Origin: Candidatus Zixiibacteriota bacterium
Lineage (GTDB): Bacteria > Zixibacteria > MSB-5A5 > RBG-16-43-9
Length of the DNA stretch: 13,721 bases
Assembly (NCBI GenBank): GCA_029858245.1
Contig: JAOUFL010000030.1
Location: 1 to 13,721 of the forward strand
Reading direction: 5' to 3'
Positions 7,450-13,721 of this stretch are shown piece after piece. Both the position numbers and the translations under genes were made by a program. Position 1 is the stretch's first letter. Each line of letters starts with the position of its first letter. The notes beneath the pieces were generated by a model. It saw only the letters and a program-made list of their open reading frames with translations. It searched no databases and was not told the DNA's origin.

Positions 7450-9561
7450 ATGTTAAAAATTCGAAATAAAAAAAGGCTTTACATCCTGCTCTCTGTAATT
7501 GCGGGGATTCTGGTATTCATGGGCTTGATCTTAGTCATAATTTACAATATCTATAAAAAGGACCTTCCCTCGCTATCCCAGCTGCACAATATCGAGCCGA
7601 GTCTTTCCACTAAACTCTATGCTGCTGACAGCACGCTGATCAAAGAGTTTTACATTGAGAGGAGAACCTTAGTCCCCCTGAAGGAGCTTCCTCCATATTT
7701 AGGAGATGCTCTTTTATCCATTGAGGACAGAAAATTCTATCATCACTGGGGCATAGATCTAATGGGAATCACCCGAGCTTTGGTTAGCAATATGGTTCAC
7801 GGTAAGATAAAACAAGGAGCGTCCACCATTACCCAGCAGTTATCTCGAACACTTTTCTTAACCCCAGAGCAGACCCTTTCCCGCAAGATCAAGGAAGCTT
7901 TAACTGCTATAAAAATCGAGAGGACTTACTCCAAGAGTGAAATACTGGAGATGTATTTGAATCAATGTTATTTTGGCAAGGGGGCTCATGGTATTCAAGC
8001 AGCTGCCCAGGCTTATTTCAGCAAAAAAGCTCAGGAATTAACTTTGCCTGAATGCGCTCTATTAGTGGGTATTTTAAAAGCTCCCAACCGTTATTCGCCT
8101 TTAGAACAACCGGATTTAGCACTGGGAAGAAGAAGTTTAGTTCTAAAAGCGATGGTGGAATATGGAAAGCTTAGCAAGCAGGGATGTGACAGCTTAAAAA
8201 CTTTACCTCTGGAATTAAAACCATCTTCCCTTAAAATGGAAACAGGAGACTATTTTTCCGAGATGATCAGAAAATATCTTATCGAGGTATATGGTGAGGA
8301 AAGTCTCTATCAGGGAGGTCTTTCTGTTTATACTACCCTGAATGTAAAAATGCAGAAAATAGCTGAGGAGATAATAGATGCCCAGTTAGCTATTCAGCAA
8401 AAGAACTTTGAAGCACTCCATACCTTAGACGAGGAGCTTTACACTACTATAGTAGTCGATACTTTAAATGGAAAAAGGAAAACGAGAAAAGTATTCAAGG
8501 AGCTTCAATCGGCTTTAGTTGCCATCGACAATCGCAACGGAGATATTTTAGTTCTGGTGGGAGGTAAAGACTTTTCCAGAAGTGAATATAACCGTGCAGT
8601 TCAAGCTCAAAGGCAGCCAGGATCTGCTTTTAAACCCTTCGTCTGGACTGCAGCTCTGGAGAACGGTTTTAATCCCACTGATATAATATACGATACCCCG
8701 GTTATTCTTCAGGCAGGGGATGGAGGGGAGTGGAATCCACAGAATTTCGATACTCTCTACCTGGGTCCCATGACTTTAAGAGAGGCTTTAAGAATTTCCA
8801 GGAATGTTATCTCGGTTAAACTTATACAGAAAATCACTCCACAGGAAGCTATAAAATATGCACACCATATGGGAGTAAATTCTTTTCTTGAGCCATATCC
8901 CTCTATATCTCTGGGTGTCTCAGAGGTAAACCTTCTGGAACTTGTTTCTGCTTACAGTGTTTTTCCCAATGGTGGCGTAGGAGTAAAGCCAAGGTCCATA
9001 ATCTCGATAACTGACAGGTATGGTAAAATCCTGGAAAATAATAACTCGGTTAAAAAGGAGGAGGTTTTAGATCCTCAGACTGCTTATATAATGACATCCA
9101 TGTTGCAGACGGTTATAAATGAGGGAACCGGATATCCTTCTCGTCTGTGGGGATTTGATAGACCAGCTGGTGGAAAGACCGGGACCACAGATGAGAATAT
9201 GGACACCTGGTTTATAGGTTTTACTCCACAGATAACCGTTGGAGTGTGGGTAGGTTTTGATGACAAGACCTCTATGGGTAAACATGGAACCGGAGCAGAA
9301 GTAGCATTACCTATCTGGACAGAGTTTATGAAATTTGCCACTTCGAAGATGGTGATTTTAGATTTCCAGAAACCCGAAGGAGTGTTGTTGAGAACCGTCT
9401 GTCTGGAGAGCGGACTTTTGGCTACCAGCAGATGTCCCCATACTGCCACAGACCTTTTCACCGAGAGAACTGAACCTAAAGAATACTGTAATCTTCATCC
9501 CTCAAACGAACTTCCTTCGCCAGAGGATAGGATAAGATTCCCACACACCACCAAGAAATAG
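7450..9561 (+). CDS. Class A penicillin-binding protein, PBP1A family (bifunctional)
   Basis: 703 residues. It polymerises lipid II into glycan strands and cross-links the peptides, at the outer face of the inner membrane. A short cytoplasmic end (1-9) and one membrane helix (10-33) precede the GT51 transglycosylase domain (about 50-225), with catalytic Glu in IEDRKFYHHWGID (E92), QGASTITQQ (122-130) and ERTYSKSEILEMYLN (157-171). The transpeptidase domain (about 350-635) shows SxxK as SAFK (392-395), SRN (450-452) and KTGTT (576-580), all intact. The tail has C651, C662 and C680 in the spacing often seen in PBP1A tails. Length and motifs match the family (mrcA/ponA type). No Shine-Dalgarno precedes ATG 7450; the start is supported by the membrane helix following at once. 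It is first of three plus-strand genes; the next starts 27 bases after its stop. Confidence 0.95.
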   Translation: MLKIRNKKRLYILLSVIAGILVFMGLILVIIYNIYKKDLPSLSQLHNIEPSLSTKLYAADSTLIKEFYIERRTLVPLKELPPYLGDALLSIEDRKFYHHWGIDLMGITRALVSNMVHGKIKQGASTITQQLSRTLFLTPEQTLSRKIKEALTAIKIERTYSKSEILEMYLNQCYFGKGAHGIQAAAQAYFSKKAQELTLPECALLVGILKAPNRYSPLEQPDLALGRRSLVLKAMVEYGKLSKQGCDSLKTLPLELKPSSLKMETGDYFSEMIRKYLIEVYGEESLYQGGLSVYTTLNVKMQKIAEEIIDAQLAIQQKNFEALHTLDEELYTTIVVDTLNGKRKTRKVFKELQSALVAIDNRNGDILVLVGGKDFSRSEYNRAVQAQRQPGSAFKPFVWTAALENGFNPTDIIYDTPVILQAGDGGEWNPQNFDTLYLGPMTLREALRISRNVISVKLIQKITPQEAIKYAHHMGVNSFLEPYPSISLGVSEVNLLELVSAYSVFPNGGVGVKPRSIISITDRYGKILENNNSVKKEEVLDPQTAYIMTSMLQTVINEGTGYPSRLWGFDRPAGGKTGTTDENMDTWFIGFTPQITVGVWVGFDDKTSMGKHGTGAEVALPIWTEFMKFATSKMVILDFQKPEGVLLRTVCLESGLLATSRCPHTATDLFTERTEPKEYCNLHPSNELPSPEDRIRFPHTTKK

Positions 9562-9588
9562 AAATTCAAATAGTTTGACATCTCAAAA

Positions 9589-11874
9589 ATGAATCTTTTA
9601 TTGAGAAATATGATAAAACTATTATTCTGCCTTGCCTGGTTTTTGGCAATACCCCAGATAATTTTTGCAGAAGAAGAGCACTTTTTGCCTTTAAAAGAAA
9701 ATAAGGGGATATCCTCCATTTTTGCAGATCACAGGAGCTTTCATTTTCATTCCGGGATAGATTTTAAAACCGGTGAGAAGACAGGCTTGGAAGTTTTTGC
9801 CGTTAAATCCGGCTGGGTCTACAGGCTGGTTGCCTCCTGGTGGGGATACGGTAAAGCAGTCTACCTGAAACATCCGGATGGAAAGCTCACCGTATATGCC
9901 CATCTGTCTGAGTTTTCAGAAAAACTGAAAAAACTGGTTACTGAAACTCAAGTTCAGAATAAAAAATATAAAACAGATATATTTTTAGAGGAGAAGATCC
10001 AGATAGAGAAGGGAGAGCTTATCGGGTATTCAGGTGAATCCGGTACTGGCGATCCACATCTTCATTTTGAGTTAAGAGATGAGAATAACAGACTTTTAAA
10101 TCCTTTAACTAACGGAGTCACAATTCAGGATACCATACCTCCAGTATTACAGAGCATACTGCTGAGACCTTTAAATATTAACTCCTATGTGGACGGTTCT
10201 GAGGATTACAAGATCTATCCTCTGAGTTTCGATTCCAAAGGAGGGATTTTCCGATTAAAAGAGGTTCCAGTTGTGGAGGGGCGAATAGGTGTGGAGGTGT
10301 TAGTTTTCGATAAGATGGAAGAGAGAGGAAACAGATTTGGTATTTACAGGATAGAACTTTACCGGGATACTGTTCTGGTATTTTCTTCCAAATACGATTG
10401 TTTTGATTTTGAGAATACCTGGAAGGTGGAACTGGACAGGGATTTTGAACTTTTGCGGAAAGATAAAATAGAGTTCTACAAGCTCTACTTAGATAAGGGA
10501 AACGATCTGCCCTTGTATTATACTTTTAATCAGGGAGTGCTTGATTTTGAAAAGGACACCCTTTATCAATTTAATATCCTGGCTCAGGATGCTTCAAGCA
10601 ATTTCTCCCGGGCAAAGATACTGATAAGAAATGCTAAGAAGCCAGAAGTGTCCGAGCTTTTTCTCCAGAAGGATGAGTCAGAATATATCATTGGTGGAAA
10701 ATTAAAAGGAAACGGGAAGATTAAAAAGATTACAGTTGAAGTTTCTCCACTGGATGGTATCTCCTGGAGTAAATTAAGTCACAGTAAACCAGAAAACAGT
10801 CCCAATGGATTTAAAATTCAATTAGATGATTTACCAGAGGAACCAGGAATATTAAGAATCAAGGTAGGCGATGAGCAGAGCATCGAATCGGATTATGCGT
10901 ATCTTTTGCATAGATTAGATGAAATTTCAGCAAAGAAGAAGCAAAATAAACTTAATCCTGAAATAGAATTTTATCTTAAAGATAGTAACTGGATTTTCAG
11001 AATTTCATTTAACCAGATTCTCAAAAATACGCCTGAAGTTTTTCTACAATCAGGTAATCAGAGAATACTCCCACTTTCAACCAGGCAGGTAAACGAAAAA
11101 AGTTACGATTTTATATTTCCATATTCCGAATCATATTTTCCCGGGGTTTTGCTCGATATTATGGCAACGGATGTCTCTGGCAGTGATAAAAGAGAGGTGA
11201 AGTATGTTGATATATTTGCAGCTAAGGGGAGTGTTGAAACCATGGTGGAGAGTCTGGATGGCGAGGCAAAAGTAGAAATAACCCCGGGCTCTGTTTCGAA
11301 AATGATTGGTCTGAAAATTGAGAAGCTTGAAAAACCAGAAAAGCGAAATCAAGATTTGAAAAGCGCTTTATATTCTTTTCACCCAGCTACCTACCCCCTG
11401 GCTAAACCAGCCAGAGTCTCAATCTCTTATAAAGGAAAGGACTGCAATCCTTTCAAAACAGGTTTATATAAATTCGAAGATGATACTTTCACTTTTACAG
11501 GACAGGAAATCGACACGTTAAATGGGTTTATTTCCGGTAAAACAAGATATTTTTCAAGCTATATACTATTAGAGGACCTTAAAACTCCAGAAATCAGTAA
11601 GGTTTTTCCCGGATCCGGTCAGCAAATAAAAAGTAAAGATCTGATTATCTCTACCCGTATTAAAGACGATCTTTCCGGAATAGGAAACGAGCAGGATATA
11701 GAGGTCTTTTTAGATGGAGAGTGGTTAATCGCAGAATATGACCCTGAAAAGTATATATTAATTTCAAGACCATTGGGAATTACGGAAGCGGGATGGCACG
11801 AGGTGGTTATAAAGGCAAAAGACAGGATGGGGAATGAAAAGGTAGTAAGGAATAAGTTTAAAATCGTAGAGTAA
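9589..11874 (+). CDS. Periplasmic M23 (LytM-type) metallopeptidase with long beta-sandwich tail
   Basis: 761 residues. M23 enzymes cut peptide cross-bridges of peptidoglycan. Residues 8-27 form a signal peptide (cut probably after IFA); M8 (base 9610) is an alternative start, and neither has a Shine-Dalgarno sequence. The peptidase domain covers about 40-175: zinc ligands H54 and D58 (HSGID) and H159, with catalytic H105 (YAHL) and H157 (DPHLHFE), all present. A charged insertion (about 108-142) sits between H105 and the last motif. The remaining 580 residues look like a series of Ig-like or similar beta-sandwich units, the last (about 664-760) with DDLSG and AGWHEVVIKAKDRMGNE patterns. No wall-binding domain is recognised. 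It lies between the PBP and rhomboid genes in the same direction, so wall synthesis and cutting are probably co-expressed. The M23 call is secure; the role of the tail is unknown. Confidence 0.92.
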   Translation: MNLLLRNMIKLLFCLAWFLAIPQIIFAEEEHFLPLKENKGISSIFADHRSFHFHSGIDFKTGEKTGLEVFAVKSGWVYRLVASWWGYGKAVYLKHPDGKLTVYAHLSEFSEKLKKLVTETQVQNKKYKTDIFLEEKIQIEKGELIGYSGESGTGDPHLHFELRDENNRLLNPLTNGVTIQDTIPPVLQSILLRPLNINSYVDGSEDYKIYPLSFDSKGGIFRLKEVPVVEGRIGVEVLVFDKMEERGNRFGIYRIELYRDTVLVFSSKYDCFDFENTWKVELDRDFELLRKDKIEFYKLYLDKGNDLPLYYTFNQGVLDFEKDTLYQFNILAQDASSNFSRAKILIRNAKKPEVSELFLQKDESEYIIGGKLKGNGKIKKITVEVSPLDGISWSKLSHSKPENSPNGFKIQLDDLPEEPGILRIKVGDEQSIESDYAYLLHRLDEISAKKKQNKLNPEIEFYLKDSNWIFRISFNQILKNTPEVFLQSGNQRILPLSTRQVNEKSYDFIFPYSESYFPGVLLDIMATDVSGSDKREVKYVDIFAAKGSVETMVESLDGEAKVEITPGSVSKMIGLKIEKLEKPEKRNQDLKSALYSFHPATYPLAKPARVSISYKGKDCNPFKTGLYKFEDDTFTFTGQEIDTLNGFISGKTRYFSSYILLEDLKTPEISKVFPGSGQQIKSKDLIISTRIKDDLSGIGNEQDIEVFLDGEWLIAEYDPEKYILISRPLGITEAGWHEVVIKAKDRMGNEKVVRNKFKIVE

Positions 11875-11899
11875 AAAGTTCAATAAAAAAAAGGGTTAT

Positions 11900-12577
11900 A
11901 TGATTCCTTTAAGAGATAATATCCCCTCGCAGAAAAAGCCGATAGTAACCACAATAATTCTTTCGATTAATATTCTGGTCTTTTTTTATCAGCTTTCCCT
12001 GGGGGCAGATTTTGAGGGCTTTATACTGAAATACGGTGCAATTCCCGACCAGATCATGCACGGAGAAAGGGTGACGCCTTATTCTACTTTCCCATTTACC
12101 TTGACCCTTTTCACCGCAATGTTCTTGCATGGTGGACTCTGGCATCTTCTGGGTAATATGCTGTATTTATGGATCTTCGGGGATAATATAGAAGAAAGAT
12201 TAGGACACCTCAGGTTTCTTATATTATATATAGTTTCGGGATTAGCTGCCAGTTTTGCTCATATATTTATGTCTCCGAACTCTCAACTTCCTATGGTAGG
12301 GGCATCCGGTGCTATTGCTGGTATACTGGGTGCTTATATGATCGAATTCCCTTATGCAAAGATACTGACTCTGGTTTTCTTCGGGTTCTTTATAAGAGTT
12401 GTGAGTATTCCGGCATTCTTTGTTTTAGGTTTCTGGTTTATCCTGCAGTTAATCTATGCTTCCACTACCCTGGGTGTTTCGGGTGGTGGAGGGATTGCCT
12501 GGTTTGCCCACATAGGAGGGTTTCTGGCTGGAATTATTCTCTTTCGACTCTTAAGAAAAAGAAGTCACTGGATATAG
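11900..12577 (+). CDS. Rhomboid family intramembrane serine protease
   Basis: 225 residues in the inner membrane, about six helices. Rhomboids cut transmembrane segments of other proteins with a Ser-His dyad. The N-terminal MIPLRDNIPS and the first helix (about 15-35) are typical. The second helix carries HGGLWHLLGNMLYLWIFG, with H82 and N86 in the usual HxxxN oxyanion positions. GASGA gives catalytic S136, and AHIGGFLAG near the C-terminus gives H204. Both dyad residues are intact. AAGGG (11891-11895) four bases before ATG is a weak ribosome binding site. It starts 25 bases after the M23 gene, last in the operon. Its substrate cannot be read from the sequence; an envelope protein is only a guess from context. 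No clear terminator follows, and the next gene is convergent, its end 54 bases away. Confidence 0.93.
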   Translation: MIPLRDNIPSQKKPIVTTIILSINILVFFYQLSLGADFEGFILKYGAIPDQIMHGERVTPYSTFPFTLTLFTAMFLHGGLWHLLGNMLYLWIFGDNIEERLGHLRFLILYIVSGLAASFAHIFMSPNSQLPMVGASGAIAGILGAYMIEFPYAKILTLVFFGFFIRVVSIPAFFVLGFWFILQLIYASTTLGVSGGGGIAWFAHIGGFLAGIILFRLLRKRSHWI

Positions 12578-12631
12578 GCCATTTTAAGACCTCAAAATAA
12601 ACTTTTTGGGATTCTTAATAAAAGATATTTT

Positions 12632-13369
12632 TCAGGACAGTTTTTTATATAATTTTAGCGTTTTAGCTATCGTTTCAATATGCTCTCTCTCGTGCTCTAA
12701 AAATCTTCTGAGAACTTTTCGGGCAGCCCATTTCTCGTCCTTATAGGTAGCATATTTTTTAGGGATATTGATTCTCTCTCTATCAGCAGGGGTAAGATTT
12801 TTTAAAATCTTTACAGCTATCTGTCTGATCTTTTTCAATTTTTCAAAGATCTTCTTTACGGGATAATCTTCTACCAGGTAAAGCTCTTTGAAGTCTCTGA
12901 GTCTTGAAAGATACCACCACTCTACATTGGCTAAATGGTTTAAGGTTTCTCTAATGGAGCGGGTTTCCTTATCCGGTTTCCAGTCTAATACCTCTTCAGG
13001 TAATTTGGTTATCCCGGATAAAAGCTCTACTCGATTATATCTCATCCATCTTAAACATTTTTTGACTAAATCATTTGTGGGTGGAATCAAATCATAGGAA
13101 AACAAGGCGGCTTTGCTTCCGCTCCAGACAGGACAGGTTCCTTTTTGAGTCTCGACTACCTCAAGTTCGATATGCCCGGGAACTCTCAAACCCTTCTCAC
13201 CATTTCTCTTCAAAAAAACTAAAAAATCACTAATTGTCCGGGGCAATCTGCTCAAAGCTTTCTTTTGCGTTTTAGCCCAGATAAAACAGCCAGGCAGCTC
13301 ACTTACGTGAGCCATACACCAGCCTTTATTGTCAACTTCAAGATAGACTTTATATTTATTATCCTTCAA
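12632..13369 (-). CDS. HicB-like domain fused to a DinB-like domain
   Basis: 245 residues, cytoplasmic, no signal peptide. Residues 5-73 match the HicB/UPF0150 fold: YKVYLEVDNKGWCMAHVSELPGC, then a helix and HIELEVVE. HicB domains are usually antitoxins that bind HicA; no hicA is present here. Residues 95-243 look like a DinB/YfiT four-helix bundle with the candidate metal triad H145 (NHLANVEWWYL), H226 and H230 (EHEREHIETI). DinB-family proteins are often thiol S-transferases or damage-induced proteins of unknown role. The start is TTG at 13367-13369; an in-frame TAA lies two codons upstream, no ATG precedes the domain and no Shine-Dalgarno is seen. The first internal ATG (residue 19) would cut the HicB strand. 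A relic of a second DinB gene lies upstream on the same strand. Domain calls are fairly firm; function is unknown. Confidence 0.85.
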   Translation of the reverse strand: MKDNKYKVYLEVDNKGWCMAHVSELPGCFIWAKTQKKALSRLPRTISDFLVFLKRNGEKGLRVPGHIELEVVETQKGTCPVWSGSKAALFSYDLIPPTNDLVKKCLRWMRYNRVELLSGITKLPEEVLDWKPDKETRSIRETLNHLANVEWWYLSRLRDFKELYLVEDYPVKKIFEKLKKIRQIAVKILKNLTPADRERINIPKKYATYKDEKWAARKVLRRFLEHEREHIETIAKTLKLYKKLS

Positions 13370-13386
13370 ATCTTAATGATTAAGAT
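13370..13386. repeat. 17-base palindrome abutting the TTG start of the HicB-DinB gene
   Basis: ATCTTAAT and ATTAAGAT are perfect 8-base arms around a single central base. It ends at the base next to the TTG start codon. Size and symmetry suggest a dimer operator; a hairpin with a one-base loop is unlikely. It could block both transcription and ribosome loading of the gene at 12632-13369. Confidence 0.45.
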
Positions 13387-13467
13387 AGCTGATAAATCAC
13401 AACTTCGGGATTAAGCAAAACCTAGAAATCCTTAGTTAGATTATTAAAAACAGCCTTTTTCTATATT

Positions 13468-13721
13468 CTATTTATAATCGTATAAATCCGGAGGTTTTAT
13501 ACCTAATAACCTCAGGTAAGTATACAATTGTCCCCGGTGATGCCAGTGCTCATCATAAAAAGCGGTAAAGCAAATAAAAGCTGGTAATGGAGCTCCCCAG
13601 AAAGTTTTCACCTTTCTCTTCAACTGCTTATCGGTAAGCTTCTTAGCAATCAGGTTGGTATTTTTACGAACGCTCTTAGCGTAGTCCAGTAAACTCTTTA
13701 TCGATCAATGTTTCCTGTTTT
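13468..13721 (-). pseudogene. DinB-family gene, 3' part, probably frameshifted (5' end outside window)
   Basis: From an in-frame TGA at 13705-13707 the minus strand is open for 78 codons to TAG at 13468-13470. The product has LLDYAKSVRKNTN, VKTFWGAP, DEHWHHRGQLYTYLRLLG and an end in KPPDLYDYK, which is typical of the C-terminal half of DinB-family four-helix proteins, with the HHRGQ histidines of the metal site. There is no start codon at a suitable place. In another frame, 13720-13679 reads KQETLIDKEFTGLR and then stops. Dropping one base near 13695-13698 joins QETLIDK directly to SLLDYAK, which resembles an intact DinB helix. So this is either a frameshifted gene or a sequencing error. It lies 98 bases upstream of the HicB-DinB gene, same strand. 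Confidence 0.6.

Noticed and set aside
9084..9461. Minus-strand open frames inside the PBP gene
   Set aside because: They mirror the coding strand of a well-conserved gene, lack ribosome sites and show no family signature.
9575..9580. TTGACA just before the M23 gene as a promoter element
   Set aside because: It lies only 8 bases before the ATG, so a -10 would fall inside the coding region; most likely chance.
12578..12631. Terminator between the convergent rhomboid and HicB-DinB genes
   Set aside because: Only weak AT-only stems of about five pairs are visible and no GC-rich hairpin with a T run.
12632..13369. A HicAB toxin-antitoxin system
   Set aside because: No hicA-like small basic frame lies next to the gene and the C-terminal domain is DinB-like rather than DNA-binding.

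Overview
The window looks like chromosomal DNA from an AT-rich, Gram-negative-type bacterium of an uncultured lineage. Three things suggest this: secreted proteins with non-cellulosomal dockerin repeats (GDVNxD...SDIVYL), long secreted repeat proteins with a Gly-Asp-Phe-Val-Val-Val-Trp core, and a class A PBP beside an M23 peptidase. These traits are common in candidate phyla of the FCB/Zixibacteria/WOR-3 type, but that placement is inference and no rRNA gene is present to test it. I see no insertion sequence, phage gene, tRNA, rRNA or CRISPR array.

Left part (1-5763, minus strand) holds two large exported proteins. The first (start at 2276, running off the left edge) is a signal-peptide protein built from 14 visible repeats of about 54 residues. 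A motif recurs exactly seven repeats later, which suggests two seven-bladed beta-propellers in tandem. The second (2604-5486) has a signal peptide, a cysteine-peptidase-like C39/papain-type core, a beta-rich region and a C-terminal type I dockerin pair. A strong terminator separates the two genes. The second gene has a long leader with a consensus-like promoter, inverted repeats and an extra perfect Shine-Dalgarno sequence that no standard start codon follows.

Middle part (5998-7449): tyrS (tyrosyl-tRNA synthetase, TyrZ type) on the minus strand, followed by a hairpin. It shares a roughly 200-base divergent control region with the plus-strand genes. A 14-base perfect palindrome there could serve as the -10 element for both directions.

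Right-middle part (7450-12577, plus strand): three closely spaced genes, a class A penicillin-binding protein (PBP1A type), a periplasmic M23 metallopeptidase with a long beta-sandwich tail, and a rhomboid intramembrane protease. They look like one operon for building, cutting and surveying the cell envelope. The three genes lack strong Shine-Dalgarno sequences, unlike the minus-strand genes.

Right edge (12632-13721, minus strand): a fusion of an N-terminal HicB-like domain to a DinB-like four-helix domain, starting at TTG just after a 17-base palindrome. Upstream of it lies the 3' part of a second DinB-family gene that appears to carry a frameshift close to the window edge. No clear-cut new defence or mobile system is visible. 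The most unusual items are the double-propeller repeat protein, the HicB-DinB fusion with its DinB neighbour, and the leader of the dockerin peptidase gene.
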